64,000 bases of DNA, from the NCBI RefSeq assembly GCF_001675285.1, contig NZ_LSGQ01000001.1, positions 248,001 to 312,000 of the forward strand, in the 5' to 3' direction. The DNA is from Elizabethkingia miricola. GTDB taxonomy: Bacteria; Bacteroidota; Bacteroidia; Flavobacteriales; Weeksellaceae. The translations under genes and the position numbers were made by a program. Within the stretch, counting starts at the first letter, position 1. Each line of letters begins with the position of its first letter. The notes under the pieces are model-generated. The model was not told the origin of the DNA. It did no database searches and worked only from the letters and a program-made list of their open reading frames with translations. Positions 1 through 9,180 of this stretch are shown here, one piece after another.

Positions 1-257
1 AACCTGTTGCACCTTATGCTGATGGTAACTTCCGATTTACTCAAAAAGGAAATAGTGTTTACGCTTTCTATCTTGTTCCGGAAAATAATACGCAACTGCC
101 TCCAAATTTACAATTCTCTTTTCCTAAGAAGTTTAAGAAGATTTCTGTATTGGGAAGTAGCAAAGCTGTAAAGTTTGAACAGCAGGCTAATAATATCAGT
201 ATCCCAACTTCCGATATCAAGCAACAGCCACATGCTGTAGTTTTCAAAATGGAATAA
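1..257 (+). CDS. Alpha-L-fucosidase C-terminus (partial)
   Basis: The last 84 codons of a rightward gene cut by the window edge, reading in the frame that starts at base 3 and ending in TAA at 255-257. The stretch RFTQKGNSVYAFYLV resembles the C-terminal beta-sandwich domain of bacterial GH29 alpha-L-fucosidases, which remove alpha-linked fucose from glycan chains. The catalytic domain lies outside the window, so the assignment rests only on this C-terminal match made by eye. A perfect hairpin follows directly. A fucosidase would fit the beta-mannosidase, hexosaminidase and glycosylasparaginase genes further right. Confidence 0.6.
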   Translation, partial: PVAPYADGNFRFTQKGNSVYAFYLVPENNTQLPPNLQFSFPKKFKKISVLGSSKAVKFEQQANNISIPTSDIKQQPHAVVFKME

Positions 258-261
258 ATTT

Positions 262-300
262 AAAGCCCTGTCAAGGTTTAAAACCTTGACAGGGCTTTTT
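262..300 (+). terminator. Perfect 18-bp hairpin terminator
   Basis: Arms at 262-279 and 281-298 are perfect reverse complements around one base, followed by a T run. It lies 4 bases after the fucosidase stop. The arm sequence, containing GCCCTGTCAAGG, recurs in altered form at 28076-28228, so it may be a dispersed palindromic repeat used as a terminator. Confidence 0.75.
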
Positions 301-356
301 ATAATATAAGGATCAATCCTTAGCTGTATTAATAAAGTAAAGTTTATTCTAATACT

Positions 357-380
357 CTTCGACTACGCTCAGAGTGACAG
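357..380 (-). repeat. Dispersed intergenic repeat (CTGAGCGTAGTCGAAG family)
   Basis: On the minus strand this reads CTGTCACTCTGAGCGTAG followed by TCGAAG. A relative lies on the plus strand at 41780-41804. Short repeats of this kind are commonly scattered between genes in flavobacterial genomes. Confidence 0.6.
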
Positions 381-440
381 CAGATTATAAACTACGTAGA
401 TTCGTTATTTTTTACTTACCCGGTGATATTTGTACCTCGC

Positions 441-467
441 ACTTCTAACTTCTAACTTCTAACTTCG
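441..467 (+). repeat. ACTTCTA tandem heptamers
   Basis: Nearly four copies of the 7-base unit ACTTCTA, preceded by CTCGC. The array ends 3 bases before the stop of the leftward AEC transporter gene. A related CTCGTACTTCTAACTTC motif sits at the 3' end of the AsnC-type gene near 51313-51330. Confidence 0.7.
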
Positions 468-470
468 TCC

Positions 471-1382
471 TTAGAAAAGGTATTCCACAACTCCAAACCA
501 CAGAAGTATAGAGAAGAATCCTACTACAATACTAATCCCAATAATCAGGTTGGTGAGTTTTGTATTCAGTTTAAATTGTTCGGCAATAATACTGGATGAT
601 ATTAGTGTAGGCATTGCAGATTCCAGAATACTTACTTTCGCTACATTCCCTTTTATCCCGAAAAGTAATGCCAATCCAAGCACCACAGCCGGAGCTAATA
701 ACAATTTATAAAACATTGAGGTAGAAATCTGCGGAATAAGCTTTCTCCAGCCGTTAAACTTCAGCTGCAGACCTACTGAAAACAGGGCCAACGGACCTAC
801 AGTAGCAGCCAGTTTATCAAAGAATGGTTCTACAGGTGCAAGATCTACTACCTGCGAAAGAACTAGAGCACTGATGCAACCTAAAAATGGTGGAAAAGTA
901 AATAAGCGTTTAAGTATAAATTTAGCACTGATGGTTCCAGATGAATTTCCGCCTCTTAAAGCAGCTATAATTCCTAATGTAGAAAGTGCCAAAAACATAG
1001 TCTGATCACAAATAATGGCAATACTCAGCAAACCTTCACCGTATAAAGCACTGATTAATGGAAAACCAATGAAAGAAGTATTGCTATACCCGCTTGCCAA
1101 TTCCAGTGTACTTCTTGATCTGGCCGAATAGCCTTTTTTCTTACTGTACAACAACATAAAAAACCAGCTGCCTATAGCAATAAGAAAGGTAGAAATAATA
1201 GGAAATAACATTTCCTGTGACCACTGAACTTTTGGAAGATATTTAAAAGAAACCGCCGGCAGGGCAATATAAAGAATCCAGGTATTGATTCCTTTATGTG
1301 CATCGGGATGAATGGACTTAGTGGCTTTAAAAATCATCCCCGCTACAATACAAACCACAATCAGCACAAAATTAATCATCAC
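471..1382 (-). CDS. AEC family transporter (auxin efflux carrier type)
   Basis: A 303-residue integral membrane protein with about ten hydrophobic segments over its whole length. The order of segments and motifs such as ILYIALPAVSF, SGYSNTSFIGFPL and the C-terminal ESAMPTLISS match the AEC (MdcF/YfdV) family, which exports or imports small organic anions; the substrate cannot be told from sequence. The start is one of two adjacent Met codons (1382 or 1379). A TAnnTTTG promoter box lies just upstream. It stands alone, with the beta-mannosidase gene upstream on the same strand. Confidence 0.85.
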   Translation of the reverse strand: MMINFVLIVVCIVAGMIFKATKSIHPDAHKGINTWILYIALPAVSFKYLPKVQWSQEMLFPIISTFLIAIGSWFFMLLYSKKKGYSARSRSTLELASGYSNTSFIGFPLISALYGEGLLSIAIICDQTMFLALSTLGIIAALRGGNSSGTISAKFILKRLFTFPPFLGCISALVLSQVVDLAPVEPFFDKLAATVGPLALFSVGLQLKFNGWRKLIPQISTSMFYKLLLAPAVVLGLALLFGIKGNVAKVSILESAMPTLISSSIIAEQFKLNTKLTNLIIGISIVVGFFSILLWFGVVEYLF

Positions 1383-1396
1383 GTATTTTTAAAGTG

Positions 1397-1404
1397 CAAA
1401 GGTA
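1397..1404 (-). promoter_or_regulatory. -7 box of the AEC transporter gene
   Basis: TACCTTTG on the minus strand matches the Bacteroidota consensus TAnnTTTG. The start codon at 1382 lies 14 bases further on. Confidence 0.6.
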
Positions 1405-1578
1405 CTTCAGTCAATTGTATAATTTCCAAAAACAGTATCGATTTTTTATAAAAAACACATTACCTATTTCAATCATTTTTTTGCTTCATTTTTCAACTTT
1501 CTGAAACATAAGGCCTCATAGGTATTGCCGAAATATTCTTCCGGATTTATTAAACAATATTTGGGAAAAACACCAGAA

Positions 1579-1617
1579 AAAAAGCCTCACATATCTACAT
1601 GATATGTGAGGCTTTTT
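1579..1617 (-). terminator. 17-bp hairpin terminator
   Basis: Arms 1579-1595 and 1601-1617 pair perfectly around TACAT, with A and T runs on the two sides, so it can work in both directions. It begins 15 bases after the stop of the beta-mannosidase gene. Confidence 0.85.
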
Positions 1618-1632
1618 ATAAAAATTCTTATT

Positions 1633-4119
1633 CTATTTCTGAGTATCCCAAAGACTCATTATGTCAATCTTCTCCAATGGCTTACTAAGGCTAATTCTTT
1701 TCTTAGTATTTGGCATCAGATCAAAGAAATTATCACTAAAATGAGTATCTCCCATCAGGTAAATATCTTTTGCCAGAACATCTGTGGAAACCTCAATCTC
1801 TGTAGCAGAAATCCTTTTAACAAGCAGGTTAGGCTTTGTCAGTTTCAGATCTTTAGGATATACAAAGTAGAAATTACTCTCCGCTAACACACGATTGTTT
1901 TCATCTTTCAACGTATAATGCATTACTACCTGATCCTGAATTCCTTTAGCAACTAAATCTGCAATTTTTAAAGGATGATATTCTATAATAGAATTTGCAT
2001 TAAGTTTTTGATCGGTCTCATCAAATTGCTCAACAATTTCACCATTTAATTTCTGAATAGAAACAGATAGTCTTACAGATTTAAAATCTTTAAGTCCGTC
2101 ATTAATTACACGGGTTTTCAGTACTCCGTCTTTATTTTCTACAGCAATTAATTGTTGCTCAAAACTTCTCTTCGCCTGATAATGTGCCGCTTTCCAGTTT
2201 CCGAGATAATCAATCGACGACCATGATACTACAGGCCAACAGTCATTAATCTGCCAGTATAACGATCCCATATTGTAAGGCATAGAGCGGCGGTGAGCCT
2301 CTATAGCTACCTGCATAGCACGTGCCTGTAGCAGCTGAGACAGATAGTTGTATTTTACAAGATCCGTTTGCAATGTATAGTATCTTGTCATATACCCATC
2401 AATAATCTGCCAGCCTCTTGCGTGTTTTTCATGTGCCTTGATTACAGAATTTTGAAGATTAAGGTCTGCTTTACCAGAAAACATTGACTTTACAGCCTCC
2501 ATACTCGGCATTCCCTGTACGCCATACTCAGAAGCAAAACGCGGCACCTTCTCTTCATACATCTCGAAAGGCTGCTCGCCCCACCATACGCCCCAGTAAT
2601 GAGAATCTCCTTCGGTAAGACTTTCTTTGTGCCCCCAGCCTATAGATGGTGAACTCGGCCAGTAGGTATTGTTATCGGGAGTTAATGTTTCTTTCAGTGC
2701 CTGTGGAATTGCTTCATGAAAAACTTTACGATAATCTTTCCATACCTGTAGAGAATCTTCTTTGGTATATTTAAACTGCTTCTGATAACCCCAGTTTACT
2801 ATAGCTTCATCTACTTCGTTGTTCCCGCACCATAAAGCAATCGATGGATGATTTTGCAGGCGTCTTACCTGGTATTTAACTTCTTCCTTTACATTTTCCA
2901 CAAAGGCATCATCCGATGGATAGAAACTTCCGGCAAACATAAAATCCTGCCATACCAGTATTCCGTTTTCATCACAGGCTTTGTAGAAGGCCTCATCTTC
3001 ATAGGTTCCTCCACCCCAGATACGGATCATATTCATGTTTGCATCCTTAGCATCCTGTATCAGTTTATAGTACTTCTGTTTGGTTATTCTCGGCAGGAAG
3101 CTATCAGATGGAATCCAGTTAGTTCCTTTAGCATAAAGCGGCTTTCCGTTCACCAAAAAATAGAAGGATTTTCCCTTAGCATCTTTTTCCTGAACAAGCT
3201 TTACTGTACGGAATCCATGTCGCAGACTTTCTTCATCCAGTTTTTTAGATTGCTGGGTTAATACAACTTTAAAATCATACAACTCTGGTTTCCCCCAACC
3301 GTTTGGCTGCCATAATTTTGGATTCTTAACTTCGTAGGGTACAGAAATTTTATTCATTCCTTTCTGTAATGTAAAAGCTTTCGGAGCCAGATTGTTTACA
3401 GCTACCTGATAGTTTCCGGATTTATCTGCTATAACTTCTATATTAAAAGACAATTGCCCCTTGGCTGTAGTTAAAGACTTTTGCTCCAGTTGGATATTAC
3501 TTATTTTAGCATTATTCCAAAAATTAAGCTTTACATCTTTCCATATACCTGCTGTTACCAGCCGTGGTCCCCAATCCCATCCAAACTGGTACTGCGCTTT
3601 ACGGACCATACTTCTTGGACTTTCGGGTAGTTTGAATGGTACTTTTTCAGCCAGTTTATTCCCTACATTTACACTGGATTTAAATTTTATCTGTAAAACA
3701 TTATCTCCCTTCACCAATATATTTTTTACAGGAACAATCCACTGACGGAACATATTATTGGTCTGCTGAAGCGGTCTTCCATTCAGGTAGATTTCGGCAA
3801 AAGTATCCAGGCCATCGAATATCAATTCTGCCTGATCATTTTTAAGTTCAACATCAGAAACTTTGAAAGTAGTCTGGTAATCCCAATCTTCGGTTTCTAC
3901 CCATTGGACTTTCTTTTCATTTTCATCCAGATACGGATCCGGAATTTTATTATTTGCCATAAGATCGGTATGCACAGTTCCGGGTACCGAGGCACTAAGC
4001 CAGTTAGCTTCTTTTGCATTTTTGAACTTCCAGCTCTCTCCGGAAAGACTCCTTGTAGTCTCCTGTCCAAATCCTTTTGACATCAATCCCAATGTCATTA
4101 ACAAGTAAATACGCTTCAT
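1633..4119 (-). CDS. Beta-mannosidase, GH2 family
   Basis: An 828-residue exported enzyme that should release beta-linked mannose from mannan or from the N-glycan core. The start ATG at 4119 gives a clear signal peptide (MKRIYLLMTLGLMSKGFGQ); a GTG at 4137 would add six residues. The N-terminal sugar-binding domain (WLSASVPGTVHTDL) is followed by an immunoglobulin-like domain and the catalytic barrel. WCGNNEVDEA carries the acid/base Glu and FASEYGVQGMP the likely nucleophile Glu, and the NGKPLYAKGTNWIPSD stretch is typical of beta-mannosidases. Length fits the family. It is a single gene closed by a strong hairpin. Confidence 0.92.
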   Translation of the reverse strand: MKRIYLLMTLGLMSKGFGQETTRSLSGESWKFKNAKEANWLSASVPGTVHTDLMANNKIPDPYLDENEKKVQWVETEDWDYQTTFKVSDVELKNDQAELIFDGLDTFAEIYLNGRPLQQTNNMFRQWIVPVKNILVKGDNVLQIKFKSSVNVGNKLAEKVPFKLPESPRSMVRKAQYQFGWDWGPRLVTAGIWKDVKLNFWNNAKISNIQLEQKSLTTAKGQLSFNIEVIADKSGNYQVAVNNLAPKAFTLQKGMNKISVPYEVKNPKLWQPNGWGKPELYDFKVVLTQQSKKLDEESLRHGFRTVKLVQEKDAKGKSFYFLVNGKPLYAKGTNWIPSDSFLPRITKQKYYKLIQDAKDANMNMIRIWGGGTYEDEAFYKACDENGILVWQDFMFAGSFYPSDDAFVENVKEEVKYQVRRLQNHPSIALWCGNNEVDEAIVNWGYQKQFKYTKEDSLQVWKDYRKVFHEAIPQALKETLTPDNNTYWPSSPSIGWGHKESLTEGDSHYWGVWWGEQPFEMYEEKVPRFASEYGVQGMPSMEAVKSMFSGKADLNLQNSVIKAHEKHARGWQIIDGYMTRYYTLQTDLVKYNYLSQLLQARAMQVAIEAHRRSMPYNMGSLYWQINDCWPVVSWSSIDYLGNWKAAHYQAKRSFEQQLIAVENKDGVLKTRVINDGLKDFKSVRLSVSIQKLNGEIVEQFDETDQKLNANSIIEYHPLKIADLVAKGIQDQVVMHYTLKDENNRVLAESNFYFVYPKDLKLTKPNLLVKRISATEIEVSTDVLAKDIYLMGDTHFSDNFFDLMPNTKKRISLSKPLEKIDIMSLWDTQK

Positions 4120-4242
4120 AATTGACGGATGAAGCACGAAAATAAGGAGTTTTATCCTAAAATAAAAGGATTACAATGAATAAAAGTCGCTTTTGGCTTA
4201 TTTGAAAATGAGTAAACAGAGGTTTTTATTACTTATAATCTA

Positions 4243-4584
4243 TTAAATTTTGCTCTTGATCTGCAAAAGTATAATTGCAGCACCCTGTATCAGCAAAATT
4301 AGTATTAAAATACCAACAGGTTTGTCTAATATCAATCCCCTGACTAGCTTTATAGTGCCCAGAGCAAAAATAAAAATCATAAAATACAGAGTTATTCTCG
4401 AACTAATTTCTTTGAATGGCTGTAATAAAAAAACAGAAATATAGAATCCAAAGATCAAAAGCATATAAAACTTCAGAAAATCCGGTCCTTTTATGATGAT
4501 TGGATTGAACGTTCCAGATGTTAAAGCAATCCATACAAAAGCTATTACTACCGGAACCGAATGTATGATTATATTTTTCATCAC
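4243..4584 (-). CDS. Small membrane protein of unknown function
   Basis: A 113-residue protein with about four hydrophobic segments and no recognisable family motif. It begins 6 bases after the Cys/Gly-tailed protein gene and is probably cotranscribed with it. No signal peptide cleavage site is evident. Function unknown; the tight spacing suggests a role linked to its partner. Confidence 0.6.
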   Translation of the reverse strand: MMKNIIIHSVPVVIAFVWIALTSGTFNPIIIKGPDFLKFYMLLIFGFYISVFLLQPFKEISSRITLYFMIFIFALGTIKLVRGLILDKPVGILILILLIQGAAIILLQIKSKI

Positions 4585-4590
4585 AATTGT

Positions 4591-5286
4591 TTATTGATTG
4601 CTACATCCGCCACAGCCACCACAACCCGCATTCCCATCACAATTTCCTCCTCCATCTGACCCTATATTCCCATCATTTTCATCATCATTATTCTGAAATA
4701 ATGATCTAAAAAGACCCAATCCCAATACTACAAGAATGACTAATACTGTACCTATCAATGTACTTACAGTCCCCTCATGGCAAGCAGTAAGCATTAAAAA
4801 CAACATCAAAAAAGTAATAACATGTAATCTTTGCCACCAATGCTTTTTTATAAACAGGTTTTCTTTTCGCAGCCAAATATCTTCCGGAGCTTCAGAATGG
4901 AAAATCTCTTTATAATTTTTCAGAGTTTCCACATACCATTCATTATACTTATTATTTTCTGCCCTTCCAGCTTTTGCAGGGTAGTGATGAAGGTTTCTCT
5001 TTAAAATAACTGGACAAAACTCTTCCCAGTAATTCCAGGTATAGATCAAATGCATATGCCAAACCTTATCCACAATCTTGCTTGGCGAGGCTCCGTTTGG
5101 AAGAATACAACACAGGTATATAAATTTTTTATATTCATCTATTGCTTTTTTTGTAAAATCAGCGTTCCAATTTTCTTCTTTTGCGAGTTTTTTTGAAAAA
5201 GGAAATTCAGCATCCGGAGCATCTAAGGAAAATCCATGGATTCTGTCCCAAAGAGTTTCATCTCTTAATAATGGTTTTGTTTCCAT
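4591..5286 (-). CDS. Glycine-rich-domain-like protein with Cys/Gly tail
   Basis: A 231-residue protein. The N-terminal 130 residues contain the signature VDKVWHMHLIYTWNYWEEFC of the plant GRDP-like/DUF1399 group, also seen in bacterial proteins of the TIGR04222 kind. A hydrophobic pair (about 150-192) follows, then an acidic stretch and a C-terminal tail of repeating CGGCGG. The tail resembles Gly/Cys tails of that bacterial family, whose function is unknown. It faces the hypothetical gene at 5403 across a 116-base divergent region and precedes the small membrane protein. Confidence 0.65.
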   Translation of the reverse strand: METKPLLRDETLWDRIHGFSLDAPDAEFPFSKKLAKEENWNADFTKKAIDEYKKFIYLCCILPNGASPSKIVDKVWHMHLIYTWNYWEEFCPVILKRNLHHYPAKAGRAENNKYNEWYVETLKNYKEIFHSEAPEDIWLRKENLFIKKHWWQRLHVITFLMLFLMLTACHEGTVSTLIGTVLVILVVLGLGLFRSLFQNNDDENDGNIGSDGGGNCDGNAGCGGCGGCSNQ

Positions 5287-5402
5287 TGCTTTTAACTTTT
5301 AATTACTAATCAAATATTCTCTATTTTAAAAATATAAAAGTCTTCTAAAAGCCTTTTTAAGATGTATAAAAATCTTAAATTAGTCTTATATAATAAATAC
5401 AT

Positions 5403-6299
5403 ATGAAAAAGGAAGATATTTTACATCTCGAGAAACTAATGAATTTCTTAAGCACCCACTTTCTAAAGAAAAACCGATGGGGAGATGTTACAAAAACCGA
5501 ATGGTCCTATATATGTGCAGAGCTGAATGAACTTATTGCAAATTATCACACAGAAAAAGAAATAAAAAAAGAACCCAGTCTTTTGGGAACAAACTACCTT
5601 TATGAACATTTGGTTATTAATAAGCTAAAGAAATTCTATCAGAATGAAAATGCAAATCTCAGCAAACCAAATCTGGCTAAATTAAGCCTTATTGTAAGAG
5701 CTTTGGGCTATTCTAATTATATTGATTTTATTAATTCCAATACAGAGTTATTCAATTTTAGTGATCTTAAAATTGAAATTAATAACGTGAATATGAACAC
5801 AGCTCTTTTAGACAGTTTAATTGGCTGTTGGTATTCCTATAACAGAAATTTTTCAGAAAATCCACAACAAGCAAAAGAAGACAGAATATGGCGTTCCGCT
5901 ATGGAAATTTATAAGTCTGAAACTACAGGGGAATATTTTATAGAAAGGAGCGGCGGTGATCATCATAAATATTTTGGGAAAGTAACAGCATATTCAGATT
6001 ATATTTTTATCATCATGAACAGCAATACCTTCATTAGACAAAGGCATTTTATCTCAAGAATAAAAGATATTAAAGAGAAGCTTAAAAACCCGGACTACAA
6101 GCTACGTGAGTTACATTTTATCAGTACATGCATCAGTTTTAACTATGAACCAATAGCATTATTTGAAATATTCAGGAAAGCAGACAGAAAAAACTTTATA
6201 TCCGACTCCATCAGCTTTCCAATTAATAGTGATGAAATTCCAGAATATATTGTAAAACAGCTTGAAGATACTGATTCCAACAGAATAAACTACAGATAA
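5403..6299 (+). CDS. Hypothetical protein
   Basis: A 298-residue soluble protein that I do not recognise. The first 120 residues are helical and Lys-rich (LLGTNYLYEHLVINKLKKFY, then SKPNLAKLSLIVRALGYSNY), which resembles a small DNA- or protein-binding helical domain. The rest is mixed alpha/beta with a likely strand-rich segment (LIGCWYSYNRNF ... YIFIIMNSN). No signal peptide or membrane segment. It is transcribed away from the Cys/Gly-tailed protein and may be regulated with it; function is not assigned. Confidence 0.6.
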   Translation: MKKEDILHLEKLMNFLSTHFLKKNRWGDVTKTEWSYICAELNELIANYHTEKEIKKEPSLLGTNYLYEHLVINKLKKFYQNENANLSKPNLAKLSLIVRALGYSNYIDFINSNTELFNFSDLKIEINNVNMNTALLDSLIGCWYSYNRNFSENPQQAKEDRIWRSAMEIYKSETTGEYFIERSGGDHHKYFGKVTAYSDYIFIIMNSNTFIRQRHFISRIKDIKEKLKNPDYKLRELHFISTCISFNYEPIALFEIFRKADRKNFISDSISFPINSDEIPEYIVKQLEDTDSNRINYR

Positions 6300-6364
6300 T
6301 AGTTCCACTGAATATCAATGTTATTATTTAGTCTGAAAAACATAAGCAGTATCTCTATTTTAAT

Positions 6365-7660
6365 TTATTCCAGCCTTTTGGTTTTCAACTTAACACCTGT
6401 AGAAATAATAGTAAGATCATATTTCTGAGTCTGACTATTTAAGTAAAAATTATAACTATCCTGTGACGAAGGATTGTCAAAAAAAGTAGTTTCTGTATCA
6501 GGATGTAAAATTGTCTTTTCATTATCCTTATCAGTGATTACCAGCTGATGGTTTACTACAGAAATGATAAAAATTTGTGAGGTATCTGCTTCTAAAGCAT
6601 ATTTTCCTATATAACGTTTTAAAATATCATCTGGCAATGTAATGGCATTACGTACCGTCTTTTCAGGAATCTGATAAGGCTTATTTTCCATCAGGTTTAC
6701 AATGTCAGTTGTGACTTGTTGAAAAGGGATATCTGTATAATTTGATGTAAAAATAAAGGTTATATCTGAGGATAAATTTTGATAATAATATGCTCTGTAT
6801 CCAGGTCTCCCTCCTGCCTGAGTCAGAGTATTTTCTTTTTCAAACATTTTCAGTGCTAATTCTTTCTTAAGAAATTTACCTGAAAGTAGTTGTTTGCTAA
6901 AATGATATAGATCGGTAATAGTTGAAAAATAATTACCTGTCTCAAAACGGTTAATACTTTCTTTAGAAACAGGGATTATTTTTTCATTCTCCAAATTATA
7001 GCCATACGCAAAATGGTCAATTTTATTTATAGCATTAAATTCTCCGGTCTGCCTCATTTGATATTTCTGTAAAATCTCTTTATTCATAAAATCCCAATAA
7101 TTGCCAGATACTTTATTAATGATATAATGAAGCAATAAGTAGCCTATATTGGAGTAAAGAGTTTGAGTACCTGGTACAAATTGTAATTTTTCTTTTCGGG
7201 CAAGCTCTATAGTTTGTGTCATTGAAATATTTTCATATTTATCATAGTCTTGTAATTCCCTTGGCAAACCAGATTGATGATACATAAGCTGCTCAATGGT
7301 AATTCTATCTCCGTATTCAAACCCGGAAATAAACTTACTAAGCATATCCGATAACTTTAATTTATTTAGTTCTACAAGCTTCAGTATAGCATATTTCACA
7401 AATATCTTAGAAACAGAGGCTATAATAAATTTACTGTTCTTATCTACTTTCAGCCCATTTACATTCTCAGTAATATTATAAGATTTATCCAGAAGGATAT
7501 TAGCCTTTCTGGCAATAATGACATTTCCGTTAAAGTTTTTTATTGCTGTTAAAGCCGTGAAATATTCGTCCAACTTCTCACTATCAGTTTTTGACTGTGC
7601 AACAAGGCCATTGGTATATACTCCGGAGAGAAATATCAACAAGAAAAGAGTCTTTTTCAT
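6365..7660 (-). CDS. Serine hydrolase, beta-lactamase/PBP-like family
   Basis: A 431-residue exported protein of the Pfam Beta-lactamase (class C/esterase/DD-peptidase-like) family. A signal peptide ends at about residue 22 (LVAQ). The SxxK motif is S82-V-S-K85, Y169-S170-N171 forms the second motif, and GGRPGY near residue 287 replaces the usual KTG/HxG strand. A small C-terminal beta domain follows, as in many esterase-like members. Family members act on peptides, esters or peptidoglycan; nothing here proves antibiotic hydrolysis. It is a single gene convergent with the hypothetical gene on its left. Confidence 0.85.
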   Translation of the reverse strand: MKKTLFLLIFLSGVYTNGLVAQSKTDSEKLDEYFTALTAIKNFNGNVIIARKANILLDKSYNITENVNGLKVDKNSKFIIASVSKIFVKYAILKLVELNKLKLSDMLSKFISGFEYGDRITIEQLMYHQSGLPRELQDYDKYENISMTQTIELARKEKLQFVPGTQTLYSNIGYLLLHYIINKVSGNYWDFMNKEILQKYQMRQTGEFNAINKIDHFAYGYNLENEKIIPVSKESINRFETGNYFSTITDLYHFSKQLLSGKFLKKELALKMFEKENTLTQAGGRPGYRAYYYQNLSSDITFIFTSNYTDIPFQQVTTDIVNLMENKPYQIPEKTVRNAITLPDDILKRYIGKYALEADTSQIFIISVVNHQLVITDKDNEKTILHPDTETTFFDNPSSQDSYNFYLNSQTQKYDLTIISTGVKLKTKRLE

Positions 7661-7823
7661 ACTAATATTACTTATTTTTTTATGCTTACATCATCTTTCC
7701 ATATAAAGACAATCGAGCTAAACAACTGATTACCAAATTTATAATTTAATATTTAATCAACAGATATAAGACATTATTTTTTTGATCTGTGAAGAATTTT
7801 ATAGAAATAAAAAGCTAAAACAA

Positions 7824-7861
7824 AAAAAAGACTGCCTTCAAAGTATTGAAAACAGTCTTTT
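7824..7861 (-). terminator. Hairpin terminator after the SGNH hydrolase gene
   Basis: Outer arms 7824-7833 and 7852-7861 pair perfectly, with an inner TTCAA/TTGAA stem. A T run follows on the minus strand. It marks the end of the glycosylasparaginase-lipoprotein-cutC-SGNH run. Confidence 0.75.
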
Positions 7862-7878
7862 TGATATTTATAAACCAC

Positions 7879-8499
7879 TTATAGGAATCTTTCTATAAAA
7901 GGCTTTATATGTTCAGCAATAAATTGATAGCCTTTATCATTGGGATGAACACCATCACCTGATAAAAGAATATCTTTTTCTGTAAAAAACGAGTGATATA
8001 AATCTATAAATACAATCCCATGCTGTACAGCAAAATCCTGGAGCAATTGATTGTATTCTTCAATTATCTTATTCGATCTTTGTTTTCCGGAAGGAACTGT
8101 AATTCCATCTATAGCAGAAGCTACAGGAAGAATACTGATGATATATAAATACAACGTAATCTTTTTCGCCTTCTCTATTACTTCCTGGAGATTGGCTCTT
8201 AATTTCTCAGATTCTACCGTTCTGTAACCTTCTTTCAGGGCAACATCGTTAGCTCCGTAAGCAAAGAAAATAAGATTCTGATTCAGAGATGTACGTGCAG
8301 CAGCTTCTGTGCTAAATCTCTTTACAAGTCCATTTGTTGTCTCACCTCCGATTCCTAAATTGAAAACATTCAGTTCTTCAATATTTTCATTTATAAATCT
8401 GAAATGAAAATAGCGCTTTAGTATCTCGGTCCAACCTCCTGAAATGCCATCATATTCACCATAAGTAATGCTATCTCCAAAACAAAGACAATTGATCAT
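7879..8499 (-). CDS. SGNH/GDSL hydrolase family protein
   Basis: A 206-residue protein with the SGNH blocks in order: CFGDSITYGEYDG (Ser10), NLGIGGETT (Gly51 region), YGANDV (Asn84) and DGVHPNDKG (Asp182, His185). Such enzymes deacylate or deacetylate small esters, often on sugars. There is no signal peptide, so it is probably cytoplasmic. It starts 3 bases after cutC ends and is the last gene of the operon. Deacetylation of imported amino sugars is a reasonable but untested role. Confidence 0.88.
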   Translation of the reverse strand: MINCLCFGDSITYGEYDGISGGWTEILKRYFHFRFINENIEELNVFNLGIGGETTNGLVKRFSTEAAARTSLNQNLIFFAYGANDVALKEGYRTVESEKLRANLQEVIEKAKKITLYLYIISILPVASAIDGITVPSGKQRSNKIIEEYNQLLQDFAVQHGIVFIDLYHSFFTEKDILLSGDGVHPNDKGYQFIAEHIKPFIERFL

Positions 8500-8502
8500 A
8501 AC

Positions 8503-9165
8503 TTACCGAATTACTTCTTTTATAGCTTTCAGTTCGTTGGCATCTATATTTTCTGTACCGTCTGTAATACAAGCTGAATGTATAAAACCAAAGTATTTTT
8601 TCAGCTCACCTGCGTTGGTAGAACGTACTCCACCTCCTACAAGAATGGTAATTCTGTTATCAGCCTGTTCCTGAATAAGCTTAAGTTTAGATAATCCTTC
8701 CATTGCAGGATGTTCCCCTCCGGAAGTCAGAATTGTTGCAAAACCACAACCAATTACATCTTCCAGAGCTTCTTCTTTATCTTGTATTCTATCGAAAGCA
8801 CGGTGAAAAGTACAAGGCAAGCCACCTGCCAATTGTACTAAAGCCGAGTTTTTTTCTTTATCTACTTTATTATCTTCTGTAAGAAAACCAAATACAAAAC
8901 CATCTGCACCGGCGTCTTTCAGATTGAGTAACTCGGTTTTCATTACCTCAAATTCTTCATCGGTATAAAGAAAACCTCCGCCTACCGGACGAATCATTGT
9001 AAAAACCGGTGTTGAAAAATTGGCTTTTAACTGTTCCAAAGTTTCTCGCTTGGGAGTAAGACCACCTTCTGCATAGTTCTCACATAATTCTATTCTGTCT
9101 GCACCTTCTTTTGCAGCAGTTAGAGCGGATTGCTCGTTGAAACAAGCTACTTCTATTTTTGTCAT
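8503..9165 (-). CDS. cutC: CutC family protein
   Basis: A 220-residue cytosolic TIM-barrel protein. The opening IEVACFNEQSALTAAKEGADRIELCEN, GGLTPK, MIRPVGGGFLY, FHRAFDR and ILTSGG are family hallmarks. CutC was named for copper homeostasis in E. coli, though a direct metal role is disputed and the reaction is not settled. It lies between the EF-hand lipoprotein (15 bases) and the SGNH hydrolase (3 bases), so its context here is glycan breakdown rather than metal efflux. Confidence 0.93.
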   Translation of the reverse strand: MTKIEVACFNEQSALTAAKEGADRIELCENYAEGGLTPKRETLEQLKANFSTPVFTMIRPVGGGFLYTDEEFEVMKTELLNLKDAGADGFVFGFLTEDNKVDKEKNSALVQLAGGLPCTFHRAFDRIQDKEEALEDVIGCGFATILTSGGEHPAMEGLSKLKLIQEQADNRITILVGGGVRSTNAGELKKYFGFIHSACITDGTENIDANELKAIKEVIR

Positions 9166-9180
9166 GTATATTTTTATCGT

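Noticed and set aside
441-467. CRISPR or origin iterons
   Set aside because: Seven-base tandem units without spacers, and no replication gene nearby.
6365-7660. Beta-lactamase giving antibiotic resistance
   Set aside because: The SxxK and YSN motifs are shared with esterases and peptidases, and nothing points to antibiotic hydrolysis.
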